45,556 bases of DNA from Actinomycetota bacterium (GTDB lineage Bacteria; Actinomycetota; Acidimicrobiia; Acidimicrobiales; Ilumatobacteraceae). The DNA lies in assembly GCA_963169665.1 (NCBI GenBank), contig CAUJET010000048.1:1-45556 (forward strand). The letters are read 5' to 3'. The notes below the pieces were generated by a model, which did no database searches, was not told the DNA's origin, and saw only the letters and a list, made by a program, of their open reading frames with translations. A program made the position numbers and the translations under genes. This document shows positions 30,893 to 44,221 of the stretch, piece by piece. Positions within the stretch are counted from its first letter, which is position 1, and every line of letters starts with the position of its first letter.

Positions 30893-33196
30893 ATGCGGGC
30901 CGGCCGATCCTTCTTCGTCGTCGCCTTGGCAGCGGTGTGCGCCACCGTGGCCGGCACCGTGCCGTTGCCCGCCTCGATCGGCGTCGGCGAACCCTCGATC
31001 GCTGCCGCGGCGAACGACATGACGCCGTGGGTGCTGCCCTCGATGCCGACCAAGTGCACCGAAGCTCAGAAGTCGTCCGGCAACGTCGGCAGCTGTCTGC
31101 TCGACGGCACCGCGGGCCTGCCAGAGGACCGCGGCTGGCCGGCCCCGCCGTTCCCACAGACCTCGACCACCACGATGTCCGGTGACCCGGCGGCCTGGGT
31201 GAACCTCCAGCGCGGCGACAGCGGCACCCGCGTCTCGGTGTTGCAGCAGGCGCTGCTGTCCGCGGGCATCACCGTCGTCGTGGACGGCGACTTCGGGCCG
31301 GCCACGGAAACCGCGGTGCGGACGTTCCAGACCAACGAGGGTCTCACCGTCACGGGCGTCGTCGACGCCGCGACGGCCGACGCGCTCGGCATCCTCACCA
31401 CCGGCGCCGGTGGCCCGTTCCCGCCGACCGGATGGACGTGGCTCGGCTGGGGTTACAACCGCTCCCCCGCCCTCGCCGACTGGGAGACCCGCCTGATCGG
31501 CAACGCGGCAAAGTTCGGCCCGGTGAACGCCGGCCAGGTCCGCTCGATGCCTGAGGCGCTGCCGCTGTTCGAGGGGTTCCTCCGCGAGATCGTTGCCGGC
31601 GGGTACAAGATCAACGAGGTCGGCGGCTACGTGTTCCGTTGCACTTCCAACAGCCGCAAGACCTGCGAGGGGCTGACGCGCAGGAGCCTTTCCAACCACT
31701 CGTGGGGCCTTGCGATCGACATGAACACGGCTGCGAACCCCGAGCTCACCTACCGGGGCATCGACGGGCAGACCGCATGTGCGACGACGATGCGCAGCGA
31801 CATCCCCCGGTGGGTTGTGCAGACGGCGGAGAAGTGGGGCCTCTACTGGGGTGGCTACGGCTGGGGCGGTGGCTGCCCGACGCCGAGTTCCCTGCGCAGC
31901 TCGGTGCTGCGCGACACGATGCACTTCGAGTTCCGCGGCACCCCGGCGCAGGCGAACGCGATCGTGCAGTACCAGCGCACCGGCATCCCGGTCGGCGAGC
32001 CGGTGCGAACCTGTCTGTCCGTGGCCGACGATGCCGGTACGACCAGCACCCGTTGCGTCGACAGCGCCGAGCAGCCCCGTGCCGGTTGGCGAACGGTCAT
32101 CGACACCGAGGCTCCGGCGGGTGCCACCGCAGCCGTTGTGAACATCACGCTGACCGAGTCGATCGGTGCCGGGTTCGTGACCGCCGAGGCCTGCACGGCG
32201 ATCAGCGGCGCCCGCACGTCGTCGAACGGCAACGCGACGCCCAACATCGTGTCGGCGAACCTGTCGGTCGTTCCGATCGACGCGCAGGGTCGATTCTGTC
32301 TGTTCCAGTCGCAGACGATGGACACCATCGTCGACGTCCAGGGCTACTTCGTGCCCTCGGCAGCCGCTGGCACTTCGGGTGCGTTGCTGAACGTGCTTCC
32401 CCCACAACGTCTGCTCGACACCCGCACCGACATGTTCTGCGCGGCGGGTGGCAGCTGCGACCGCCGCGGTCCCGTGGCGGGCGGGACGGAGATGTCGGTG
32501 ACCACTCCCCTGGTGCCGGCCGACGCCGTGGCGATGCTCACCAACCTCACCGTCACCGCGCCGGCCGCGTCCGGCTACGTGACGGCCGACGCCTGCGCCA
32601 CGCTGCAGCCGGGTCCGCAGACCCGGTCGAACACGAACTTCGTCGCCGGTGCCACGGTCGCCAACCTGGCGGTCATCCCCACCGCAGCGACGGCGGGCGG
32701 ATCGCAGATCTGTACGTACACGAGTGCCACGGCGCAGAAGGTCGTCGATGTGCAGGGCTGGTTCTCGCCTGCCTCCAGCCAGGGCGGCTGGGGCTTCACC
32801 TCGGTGCCCGCGTCACGCCTGCTCGACACGCGCAGCGGCGATCGCCCCGCCGCCGGGACGGTGTTGCGAGTGCAGGGTCCGGCCGGTGCGTCGGCGGCGC
32901 TGGTGAACCTGACGCTGACCGATGCGGCGTCGGCCGGGTACGTCACCGCCGATGCCTGCTCGGCGCTCGTGCCGGGGCCGCAGACCAAGTCGAACGGCAA
33001 CAGCACCGTCGGTCGCATCACCGCCAACGTCGCCGTCGTCCCGCTGGACCCCGATGGCTCTTTCTGCATCTACCTGTCGCACGCGACCCATCTCGTGGTC
33101 GACCTGCAGGGCTCGTTCTCCCCCACCGGCGACCTCCGCTTCGTGGCCGTGACCCCCGTGCGCGAACACGACTCCCGCGAACTCAACACCGCCTGA
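30893..33196 (+). CDS. Secreted peptidoglycan-binding D-Ala-D-Ala carboxypeptidase (VanY/M15) with three exported repeats
   Basis: A 767-residue exported protein. Residues 1-40 are a signal peptide. A PG_binding_1 domain is at about 103-166 (LQRGDSGTRVSVLQQALLSAG, DGDFGPATETAVRTFQ). An M15 VanY-type peptidase spans about 190-355, with zinc ligands H269 and D276 in NHSWGLAIDM and H344 in MHFEF. Three beta-rich repeats follow (414-487, 547-625, 669-743), each with NLT or NITLT, G-(F/Y)-VTA-(E/D)-AC, a SN-x-N motif and VDVQG-(Y/W/S)-F, linked by R-x-x-D-(T/S)-R motifs (506-511, 642-647, 757-762). It probably trims or docks to cell-wall peptides. Its TGA directly abuts the opposing stop of the cyclase gene. 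Confidence 0.88.
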   Translation: MRAGRSFFVVALAAVCATVAGTVPLPASIGVGEPSIAAAANDMTPWVLPSMPTKCTEAQKSSGNVGSCLLDGTAGLPEDRGWPAPPFPQTSTTTMSGDPAAWVNLQRGDSGTRVSVLQQALLSAGITVVVDGDFGPATETAVRTFQTNEGLTVTGVVDAATADALGILTTGAGGPFPPTGWTWLGWGYNRSPALADWETRLIGNAAKFGPVNAGQVRSMPEALPLFEGFLREIVAGGYKINEVGGYVFRCTSNSRKTCEGLTRRSLSNHSWGLAIDMNTAANPELTYRGIDGQTACATTMRSDIPRWVVQTAEKWGLYWGGYGWGGGCPTPSSLRSSVLRDTMHFEFRGTPAQANAIVQYQRTGIPVGEPVRTCLSVADDAGTTSTRCVDSAEQPRAGWRTVIDTEAPAGATAAVVNITLTESIGAGFVTAEACTAISGARTSSNGNATPNIVSANLSVVPIDAQGRFCLFQSQTMDTIVDVQGYFVPSAAAGTSGALLNVLPPQRLLDTRTDMFCAAGGSCDRRGPVAGGTEMSVTTPLVPADAVAMLTNLTVTAPAASGYVTADACATLQPGPQTRSNTNFVAGATVANLAVIPTAATAGGSQICTYTSATAQKVVDVQGWFSPASSQGGWGFTSVPASRLLDTRSGDRPAAGTVLRVQGPAGASAALVNLTLTDAASAGYVTADACSALVPGPQTKSNGNSTVGRITANVAVVPLDPDGSFCIYLSHATHLVVDLQGSFSPTGDLRFVAVTPVREHDSRELNTA

Positions 33197-34747
33197 TCAC
33201 CGCTGCGGTTCCGCTCGCCCGAGGTCGGTCACGCGGTGGATCGCGACGGGGCGGGCCATGCCCTTCAGCTCGATCTCGCCGGCGGGTTCGCTGACCACGG
33301 AGTCACCCAACGCAGCCACCACACGTTCGGCGGCGAGCTCCTCGCCGCCCAGGGCCTGACCGCACAGGCGCGCCGCGAGGTTCACGACGGTGCCGATCGC
33401 GGTGTACTCGAAGCGACCTTCGAAGCCGATCTGACCGCACGTCGCGTAACCGGTGGCGATGCCGACACCGAGGCGCAGGTCGTGCCCCCGTCGTTTCCAC
33501 TCGTCCGCGAGGCGCTCCGTTCGGTCGCGCATCGCGAGGCCGAGGATGACCGCGCGCCGCTCGGGCCCGTCGCACGGGATCGGGTCGTTGAAGAACACCA
33601 TCATCCCGTCGCCGGTGAACTGCGACAGCGTGCCGCCCTGCTCGAAGATGACCGGGCCGACGGCATCGTGCATCTCACGCAGCACCGCCATCACGTCCTC
33701 GGGTTCCGACCGCTCGGCGAACGAGGTGAAGCCGCGGAGATCGCAGAACAGCACGGTGATCTCGGCACGGTGGCTCTGCAGCATCATCGCGCCACCGGCG
33801 GCCAACACGTCCACCAACTGCGGCGGCACGAAGCGGCGCATCACACTGAAGCGCTCGACCTCCTGCACCTGATCGGCGACGCGCTGTTCGAGCTCGGCGT
33901 TCCACGCAGCAACCTGGGCGAGCAGGTCGCGCTCGGCATCGCGCAGTCGCTTCTTCTCCATGCACGCGGCGACGCGGGCCTTCAGCAGCACCGGGTCGAA
34001 CGGCTTGGGGAGGTAGTCCTCGGCGCCGGCCTCGATGCAGCGGACGATGCTGGCCATGTCGTCGAGCGCCGAGATCATGATCACCGGGATGTGCCGGATC
34101 GCAGGGTCGGCACGATGGCGTTCGAGCACGGCGAAGCCGTCGAGGCGGGGCATCATCACGTCGAGCAGCACGAGGTCGATCCCGGCATCGGGCTGCGCCA
34201 ATCGGTCCAGTGCCTCGACGCCGTCGCGGGCTTCGACGATGCCGTAGCCGAGCTTGGCGAGGCGGCGACCGAGGACGTTGCGGTTGGCCTCGTCGTCGTC
34301 GACCACGAGCACGGTCTCGAGCCGGCCGGGCATCGGCGCCGCGGTGTCACCGACATCGCGCTGCACGAGCAGCGGACCGTCGGTGAGCCGGCCGGCGAGC
34401 GAACCGAGTCGAGCGGCGGCGACCGAGAGGCGCTCGATGTCGGCGGCCGGCAGCGACGAGGTGGCGGCGAGGCCGGCCGTCAATGACTCGAGTTGGGCGA
34501 CCCGTTCGACGAGCGCTGCGACGGACCCGGCCGATGCGGCGGTCCCGTCGACTCCGTCCGTAGCGTCGCCCAGGAGCCCGGGGACGAGTTCGAGCACCTC
34601 GCGCGCCAGGCCCCTCACCGCTTCGAGCGCTTCGATGTCGGCCTCGTCCGCATCGTCCTCCTCCAGCAGCAGCTCGGCGTACCCGATGAGGTGGTTCACC
34701 GGCGTGCGCAGTTCGTGGCGCAGCTCGCGGGCTTCCTCGGGGGTCAC
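33197..34747 (-). CDS. Response regulator with class III adenylate/guanylate cyclase output
   Basis: A 516-residue signalling protein. Residues 1-60 carry a HisKA-like dimerisation segment with H11 in LRHELRTPVNHLIGYAELL but no ATPase domain, so H11 may be a phosphoacceptor only. A receiver domain is at about 146-262, with D196 in LLDVMMP and K248 in KPF. A coiled-coil linker (265-300) leads to a class III cyclase at about 325-485 with metal Asp D336 (FCDLRGFT) and D380 (FTGDGMM). The base-selecting positions are Gln (before FTGDG) and Thr (AIGTVVN), as in one common subfamily, so ATP or GTP cannot be decided. The GTG start overlaps the upstream regulator stop (GTGA). Confidence 0.9.
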   Translation of the reverse strand: MTPEEARELRHELRTPVNHLIGYAELLLEEDDADEADIEALEAVRGLAREVLELVPGLLGDATDGVDGTAASAGSVAALVERVAQLESLTAGLAATSSLPAADIERLSVAAARLGSLAGRLTDGPLLVQRDVGDTAAPMPGRLETVLVVDDDEANRNVLGRRLAKLGYGIVEARDGVEALDRLAQPDAGIDLVLLDVMMPRLDGFAVLERHRADPAIRHIPVIMISALDDMASIVRCIEAGAEDYLPKPFDPVLLKARVAACMEKKRLRDAERDLLAQVAAWNAELEQRVADQVQEVERFSVMRRFVPPQLVDVLAAGGAMMLQSHRAEITVLFCDLRGFTSFAERSEPEDVMAVLREMHDAVGPVIFEQGGTLSQFTGDGMMVFFNDPIPCDGPERRAVILGLAMRDRTERLADEWKRRGHDLRLGVGIATGYATCGQIGFEGRFEYTAIGTVVNLAARLCGQALGGEELAAERVVAALGDSVVSEPAGEIELKGMARPVAIHRVTDLGRAEPQR

Positions 34748-35118
34748 GCCGGCGGCTCCACACCGAAGGCCGCCATCTTGCCGAGCAGGCGGGGCAGGTC
34801 GACCGGCTTGGTGTCGTAGTCGTTGCAGCCGGCCTCCATCGCTTTCTCGCGATCGCCCGGCATCGAGTGTGCAGTGAGTGCGATCACGGGGAGGTGCGCC
34901 GTCGACACATCGGCACGGATGGCCTGCGTGGCTTCCCAGCCGTTCATCACCGGCAGGCTCATGTCCATCAGCACGAGGTCGGGCATCTCGCTGCGGGCCA
35001 TGGCGACGCCCTCACCGCCGTCGACGGCCATCACCACGGTGAACCCGCGACGTTCGAGCCGCCGCGACAACATGTCGCGGTTCATCTCGTTGTCCTCGAC
35101 GATCAGGATCTTCGGCAT
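34744..35118 (-). CDS. Single-domain response regulator (CheY/DivK-like)
   Basis: A 124-residue stand-alone receiver. The acid pocket is in LIVEDNEMNRDML, the phosphorylation site is the Asp in LVLMDMSLPVMNG, and ALTAHSMPGDREKAMEAGCNDYDTKPVD gives the signalling Thr and the Lys. MNGWEATQ and ALTAHAM-type segments resemble receivers of hybrid kinases. It is translationally coupled to the receiver-cyclase protein, so a phosphorelay from the large GAF kinase to both is likely. A GGAAGG site lies upstream. The DUF559 gene ends only 1 nt before its ATG. Confidence 0.93.
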   Translation of the reverse strand: MPKILIVEDNEMNRDMLSRRLERRGFTVVMAVDGGEGVAMARSEMPDLVLMDMSLPVMNGWEATQAIRADVSTAHLPVIALTAHSMPGDREKAMEAGCNDYDTKPVDLPRLLGKMAAFGVEPPA

Positions 35119-35119
35119 G

Positions 35120-36133
35120 TCAGGAGGCCTTCCGGGTCTCGAGTTCGGGCAGAGGTGGTGACGTCGGGTGCGTTGCGTTGCGCCCAGCGCCACGGAGCGC
35201 ACCCGACGTCGGGCGGATCAGATCTCGCAGGGTGACGACGATGGCCTCGAACGCATGTCGGCTCTCGAGGTCGGGGTCGGTGGCCTCGACCGTGGACCAG
35301 CGTTCGCCGGTGAGCAGACGACGGCGCTCGACGTCTCGGTCCTGTGCCGCCCGCGTGCCGTGGGTGAAGAACGGACTGATCTCGAGCGCGACCTTGGCAT
35401 CAGGCCAGGCGAAGTCGACCTCGACCGGATCCCCGGCGACGGGCACCTCGTAGTTGCGATGCCATCCACCGAGCCCGGCCTCGGTGAGCCAGCGGCCCAC
35501 CCGTTGCTCGAGCCCGCTGCGGTGACCGATGCCCGAGCGTCGCTCGTCGAGCAGATCAAGCAGCAGCCGGCGACCGACGACGGTGCGAAATGGGAGCTCG
35601 TCGATCAGCGAGCGGACCCTCGCGACCGTGGTGAGCCGATGAACCAAGCAGTGGTCGAGGCAGCGCTCGACCGTGCCATCGTCGACGAATCGAGGCAGCA
35701 GCACGAGCGTGGCCTCGGGCGTGGCGACACGAGCCGTGTGCCACGGGCGACTCGGCAGCGCGACGTGTTGGCGGATGATGGTGATGCCGGCCGTTCGGGC
35801 CGACCGGGACGGGCCAACGGCGACGATCGGATCACCCGACGTCGGGCCGATCGGCATCCCGTGTGCGATACCGGCCGAGGTCGCAGTGATGGTCGAGCCG
35901 GGCACCGCCAGCGCCGCGGCCAGGACGCGCTGCTGCGGAGAGATCGGCGCGGAGGCGAGCCGCATCACGCCTGCGAACACGCTCTCCAACGAGCCGACCT
36001 CTCGGCGTCGCGCGAGCGCCGATCGACCGATGCCCTCCTTCGCTGCCTGTGCGATCGTGACGAGCCCGAGTTGGGGCCGAGCGAGTCGCCGCAGCGCGGC
36101 GTCGATCTGGAAGGGCGTCAGTGTGTCCCGCAT
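35120..36133 (-). CDS. DUF559 (Vsr-like) endonuclease-fold protein with AbiEi-type N-terminal domain
   Basis: A 337-residue protein. The N-terminus (IDAALRRLARPQLGLVTIAQA...ALARRREVGSLESVFAGVMRL) is the winged-helix start shared with AbiEi-type antitoxins. The C-terminal domain has the DUF559/Vsr-like pattern VEVDFAWPDAKVALEISPFFTHGTRAAQDRDVERRR, with D240 and E251 as likely PD-(D/E)xK acids. The residue after the Glu-Ile pair is Ser instead of the commoner Asp. The last 30 residues (from about 309) read through a large palindrome and look like run-on sequence. It is inserted between kinase and regulator genes with no evident functional tie. A role in DNA repair, defence or mobility is open. 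Confidence 0.78.
   Translation of the reverse strand: MRDTLTPFQIDAALRRLARPQLGLVTIAQAAKEGIGRSALARRREVGSLESVFAGVMRLASAPISPQQRVLAAALAVPGSTITATSAGIAHGMPIGPTSGDPIVAVGPSRSARTAGITIIRQHVALPSRPWHTARVATPEATLVLLPRFVDDGTVERCLDHCLVHRLTTVARVRSLIDELPFRTVVGRRLLLDLLDERRSGIGHRSGLEQRVGRWLTEAGLGGWHRNYEVPVAGDPVEVDFAWPDAKVALEISPFFTHGTRAAQDRDVERRRLLTGERWSTVEATDPDLESRHAFEAIVVTLRDLIRPTSGALRGAGRNATHPTSPPLPELETRKAS
35160..35210. repeat. Long imperfect palindrome inside the 3' end of the DUF559 gene
   Basis: Outer arms GACGTCGGGTGCG (35160-35172) and CGCACCCGACGTC (35198-35210) are perfect 13-mers. Inside, CGTTGCGC and GCGCCACG can extend the stem with one mismatch around a CCA loop. Its core 35169-35201 matches 36186-36218 at 25 of 33 positions in the same orientation. 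It resembles a terminator that has become part of the reading frame. Confidence 0.65.
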
Positions 36134-36183
36134 GGGATCACACGGTGACTGGTCGGTGTGACGCCCGCTCCGCCGGCACGTTC

Positions 36184-36220
36184 TGTGCGCTGTGGAGCGC
36201 CCAGCGCTCCACAGCGCACA
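36184..36220. repeat. Perfect 17-bp palindrome between kinase and DUF559 genes
   Basis: TGTGCGCTGTGGAGCGC and its exact reverse complement flank a CCA triloop, 14 nt after the kinase stop codon. It could terminate the kinase message, but lacks a T tract. Related sequences lie at 35169-35201 and 19432-19460, so it belongs to a small dispersed family, at least within this window. Confidence 0.7.
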
Positions 36221-36234
36221 ACATGTCAACCGAC

Positions 36235-38955
<2,721 letters not shown>

Positions 38956-41900
38956 AACCGACGTGCCGCTCCAGCGATTGCCGGCAGGGTGGTCGAGATG
39001 TCGCCGGGCGACATGCCGATCACGCGCATCACCTCGGCCGATGCGGTCTGCTGCTCGAGCGCCTCGCTCACCTCACGGTTGCGCTCCTCCAGCTCCCGGA
39101 ACAACCGAGCGTTCTCGATCGCAATCACCGCCTGATCGGCAAACGTCTGCAGCAACCGCTTTTCCGCGTCGCTGAATCGTGCGAGGCCCAAGCGGAGGAC
39201 CGCGAGGAGCCCGACCACGCGATTGCCCTGGAGGAGGGGCAACGTCGCGATCGAGTTCACACCGTGGACCTCGAAGTGACGTACGGCCACCGGGCCAGCA
39301 GCTTCGGCGGCCTCACCGGTGGGATAGCCCGCATAGTGCGGTCGACCGCGTTCGACGAAGAACGCAACAGCATCCGGGTCCCGCCACCCGTTGAACTCGG
39401 GGGCGATGGAGCCATCGGCACGAATGATCTCCGGCGGGAAGACGGTCATCTCGCCGGTGTCCACGACGATGATCGCTGCCTCGCGTCCGCCAACGAGCAG
39501 CGTCGCCTGCCGGGACAGTTCCTCCAGGACGGTGCCGAGGTCGAAAGCCGAACGGCTGATCGTCTGCAACACAGCACCGACGGCGGTCTGTTGTTCGAGG
39601 GCTATGCGCACGTCGCGGTTGCTCTCCTCGAGTTCGTGAAACAGGCGCGAGTTCTCGATCGCGATCAGGGCCTGATCGGCGAAGGTCTGCACGATCGCCT
39701 CGTCGCGCTCGGTGAACGGCCGACGGTCCCAGCGCATCAGCGAGAACACGCCGGCGAAGCTGCCCGGCCTGGTGAGCGGCACCATGAGATACGCGTTGGC
39801 GGGAACGTGTCCGGCGAACTCGAGCCCCGGACGTCGGGTTCGATCGTCGCCGCTGCCCCTTGGGCCAGAGGGACGCGTGAACCCATCCGGGACCTCACCG
39901 GTGCGCAGGTACTCGTGCATGTCGAGATCGAAGCGCAGCAACTGTCCCTCGGTGACGAGCTCGACGACATGTGGTACGCCGAGCTCGAAGTTCGAGTCGT
40001 TGGCACCAGCGACCTGCTCGGCGCTCAACCCGTGGTTCGCGCCCACCACGTACCGCCCCTCGCCACGCTGCCACACCAGGCCGACGTCGGCGTCGCACAG
40101 GCGGGCGGCGATGCCGAGCACCTGGTTCAGCACGGGCTCCAGCTCGGTCGGCGAGCTGCTGATGATCTCGAGCACCTCGGCGATCGCCGTCTGCAGTTCG
40201 AGCGACTCGTCGAGGTCAGTGAACAACTTCGCATTGGCGATCGCGATCGCCGCCTGCTCTGCGAATCGTTGGACGATCGCGCCGTGTCGCTCGTCGAACG
40301 GTCGCACCTCGAAGCGGTTCACGTTGATCCACCCGAAGTGGTCATCGTCGACCCGGAGCGGGACGCTGAGCGCGCTCCTGATCTGGTGTGGCATGGCGGG
40401 CGAGCCATCCAACGCCGCCACGTCGTGGACGTACGCCGGATTCGTCACATCGACATCGGGCGGCATCGGGACCCGGAGTCCCACGATCGGCTTGTTCGCT
40501 GCAACGCTGGTCGCGACCAGGACGATCTCGTCGCCGTCGCGACGGCCGATGTTCGCGCTGTCGGCGTCGCATAGACGCGCCGCCTGTTCGACGATGCCGT
40601 CGAACACGGCCTGCAGATCACCGGGGTTGTCGCTGATCAGCCGGAGCACCTCGCTGGTGGCGGTCTGCAACTCGAGGGCGCGCTCGAGATCCCCGAACAG
40701 GCCGGCGTTCTGGATGGCCAGCACGGCCTGATCGGCGAACGACTGCAGGATGGGGCCGACCTTCGGATCGAACGGGTCGACCTCGGTGCGGTTGAGGTTG
40801 AGGTTGCCGATCCACGTGTCGTCGCGGAACAGCGCGATGGTGACGAAGCTGCCGACCGTGTATTCCTCGATGTACGACATCCCGATGGGATCGTTCCGCT
40901 TCCGCATGAACGCCGCGAAGTCGTCGACGAACACGGGAGAACGCTGATCGCGGGCCTTCAGGTTCACACCCGCCAGTGCGACGGGCACCTCCCGCCCGAA
41001 GATGCTCTCGCGGTCCCCGGACTGCGCCCAGGCGCCCTCGAAGCGCATGACGTCGCCTCGCAGGAGGAGCACTCCACCGACGGTTGCTCCGCACAGCGCA
41101 CCCGCCCGAGCGGCGATGCCGTCGAGCACCACTCGCAGGTCGCCGGGGTTGGCGCTGATCAGCGTCAACACCTCGCTGGTCGCGGTCTGCAACGACAACG
41201 ACTCGGCGAGGTCACGATTGCGGGTCTCGAGCGCGGTGAACAGTTCGGCGTTGTCGAGCGCGATCACGGCCTGGGCGGCGAACTCCTGGAGGAGTGCGAT
41301 CTCGTCGTCGTCGAAGGCGACGGGCTCGGCCCGCTGGGCGATGAGGAAGCCCCACTTGCCGAGGCTGCCGGCCATCGGCACGAACAGCGTGGCGCCGTTC
41401 GTGATGCCACCTTCGACCGCACGTTGCGCGACGAACGGGTTCTGTGCACGCCACTCCTCGACCGGCCCGACCAACTGCGTCGGGACGCCGCTGGTGTGGG
41501 TCTGGTCGACGATGAGGTCGCTCCCCAGCCGTTCGCGGGCAGCGAAGTCCGAGAGCCCTCGCTGGCGGTCCCACGCAGTGAACGAGTGGTCGTCGCCGTA
41601 GGTGATCGCCAGGTGTGACACGTCGACCAACGCCATGGCTGCACGGTGGATCTCGGGCAGCGTCCGCCCGAGGTCACCGGGCGAGGTGCTGATGACGCGA
41701 AGGATCTCGGTGTTGGCCGTCTGTCGGGTCAGCGCGGCATCGAGGTCGTTGAACAGCCGGGCGTTCGAGATCGCGATCGCCGCCTGCTCGGCGAACGTCT
41801 GCAGCACCTCGCCGTCGCGCTCGTCGAAGGGACGCACCTCGAGTCTGCCGATGAGGAGCATGCCGAACGGCTGCCCGTCGGCATAGAGCGGGGCGACCAG

Positions 41901-43763
41901 GCTGCTGCGGACGTCACGGACCACCTCGTGGGTGAGGCCGCCGACGCCGACGAGCGCCTGTGCGTCGTCGATTCGCACCGGGCCTGCTGAACCGGCCAGG
42001 ACAGCATCACGGAACCCGCGACTCAGCGGTGAGCGAACGCCTGCGAAGTCGGGCTGCGTCGTGTCCAACAGGTAGGTCAGCGTGTCGCCGTCGAACCGCG
42101 CGACGGCGCCGGTGTCGCCGTCGACGAGCCGCACTGCTCGCTCGACGAGTCCGTGCATCACCGCGTGCAGGTCGCCCGGGTGCGCGCTGATCAGCCGCAG
42201 CACCTCGCTCGTCGCCGTCTGCAACTCGAGCGACTCACCGAGATCGTTGAACAACCGGGCGTTGGCGATCGCGACAGCCGCCTGTTGGGCGAACGACTGC
42301 AGGACGTGGCCATCGGCGACGTCGAACGATCTGCAGTCATCGCGACTGAGGGTGAGCTGACCGAAGTACTCGTCCCGGACGTACACCGGGATCGACATCA
42401 GGCTGCCGATGATCGGCCCGTGGTAGTCGTCGGAGATCTCGTGCACGGCCATGTCCTCGACGAAGACCACGGCATCACGGGCGCCGGCATCGACGAACGA
42501 GCGCGTCGCCGTCCACTGGGCGCCGACGAGGTCGTCGATGCTCTCGGGGCCGTGGACGGCGACGCAGGTCGCCCGACCGTCCACGATTCGATTCAGCATC
42601 GCTCGGTCGGCGGCGGCGAGGGTCGCTGCTCGGGCGAGCAATCCCCTGGCGACGGTCGCGAGGTCGCCCGGGTGATCGCCGACCAGACGCAGCACCTCGC
42701 TCGTCGCCGTCTGCAACTCCAAGGACTCACCGAGATCGTTGAACAGGTTCGCGTTGGCGATGGCGACGGCGGCCTGGTCGGCGAACGACTGGAGGATGCT
42801 GCCGTGGCGTTCCTCGAACGGACGGACCTCGAACCGGGAGACCATCAGCCGACCGAAGATCTGGTCGCCGTTCACGAGCACGACGGACAGCAGACTGCGC
42901 GCCGGGCTGGTGACCTCCATCAGTTCGTGGAGGTCGTCGATGAAGGTGGGGCCGCTGGCTTCGGTGAGGAAACCGACGGGCACCCGTGTGCCCACCATCT
43001 GCTGAGCGCCTGGCAGGTTGTGCGCGACGAACTCCAACTCGTCACCGACGAAGCGTTGAACGCTCCCGCCTTGCGCGTCGCACAGCTGCGCCGCCTGCTC
43101 GACGATCCCCTGGAAGACGGCTCGCAGGTCACCAGGGTTCGCGCTGATCAGCCGCAGCACCTCGCTCGTCGCTGTCTGCAGCGCCAACGATTCACGCAAC
43201 TCGTCGGCTCGGCGGGCGCTCTCCACCGCGTGGGCCGCTTGTGCAGCGAACGACTGCAGCAGCGCGACGTCGTCGTCGGTGAACGGGTCGACCTCATCGC
43301 GGAACACGCACATGCCGACCGCTGCGCCACCGATCGGCACCGGAACGTAGACCGACGACTTGATACCCAGTGCGGCGGCTGCGTCGCGGGACTGGGCGTA
43401 CTCGTCGCCGAGCATCGACTGGTCGTCGAAGCGGATCACCGAGCGTTCGCGCAACACCTCCGCCAGCGACGACGTCCGAACGTTCGGCCGCGCGAACCGG
43501 CCCCGATGCCGCAGCTCACCATCTGGAGTCGCGAACTCGGCGTACATCCCGATCTCGTCGCCCTCGAGGACGAACACGCCAGCGGACATCGCCCGGAACA
43601 GATCGGACGCAGCCGCGGCGATGTCGACCAGCACGGTCTGCAGGTCGTTCCCCGAGGTGACCGCGCTGAGGACCGCTGCGAGCGCGTGCTCTCGACGACG
43701 AGCGGTCGTCAGTAGTACTTCCAGATCCTCCGACACGCAGCCCCCAATGCCCGGTCGAGGGAG

Positions 43764-43769
43764 ACCATA
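43764..43769 (-). promoter_or_regulatory. Candidate -10 box (TATGGT) for the GAF kinase gene
   Basis: Minus-strand hexamer 27 nt before the GTG at 43736, leaving a leader of about 20 nt that includes a GGGGG ribosome-site-like run. No clear -35 is seen. Confidence 0.4.
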
Positions 43770-43829
43770 GATCGGCCGTCGGCGTCGGTGCGCGTGATCC
43801 ACGGCACGTCCCAGTTCCGTTTTGCATCA

Positions 43830-43848
43830 CGGGTGACGCGTTCACCCG
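43830..43848 (-). terminator. Hairpin after the toxin gene
   Basis: CGGGTGA and TCACCCG form a perfect 7-bp stem with a CGCGT loop, 7 nt downstream of the PIN gene stop at 43856. There is no T run. Confidence 0.45.
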
Positions 43849-43855
43849 AGGGTCG

Positions 43856-44221
43856 TCAGCGGATCTGGCGGATGCCTTCGCCCTCACCCCATGCTCGGTC
43901 CGCGGTGAACACCTCGCTCGCGAGTCGATGACCGAGCGCGAGGCACAGACGATCGCCGAGCGACAATCCCTCGGGACGACGCCACCGGGCGGCCGCCCAT
44001 TCCGCGTCTTCGATCGTGACGGGCTCGACCGTCACCCCATAGCTCTCGAGCAGGGCACGAGCGAGCGTCCAGTCGCGATCCGAGCCACGAACCCGCTGGG
44101 CGACCTCCGACCAGTTGGCCGCTCCGCACGTGACGCCGGCGACGAGCGCATCCTCCACGATGTCGGCACCCGGCTCCCCCTGCAGGAACGCCAACACCGC
44201 CGATGCATCGAGCACGGTCAC
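43856..44221 (-). CDS. VapC-like PIN-domain ribonuclease toxin
   Basis: A 121-residue PIN-domain protein, expected to be a Mg2+-dependent RNase toxin. The four acidic residues of the active site are D5 (LDASAVLAF), E39 (ANWSEVAQ), D90 (SLGDRLCLAL) and D108 (FTADRAW). SLGDRLCLALGHRL is typical for VapC. The start is a GTG at 44221 that overlaps the antitoxin stop as GTGA, the usual coupling in these modules. The frame is open upstream to 44491, but that region is antisense to the antitoxin codons. RNA target unknown. Confidence 0.9.
   Translation of the reverse strand: MTVLDASAVLAFLQGEPGADIVEDALVAGVTCGAANWSEVAQRVRGSDRDWTLARALLESYGVTVEPVTIEDAEWAAARWRRPEGLSLGDRLCLALGHRLASEVFTADRAWGEGEGIRQIR

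Noticed and set aside
36184..36220. Terminal inverted repeat of an insertion sequence
   Set aside because: No transposase is present, the element is a self-contained hairpin, and no target-site duplication could be recognised around the DUF559 gene.
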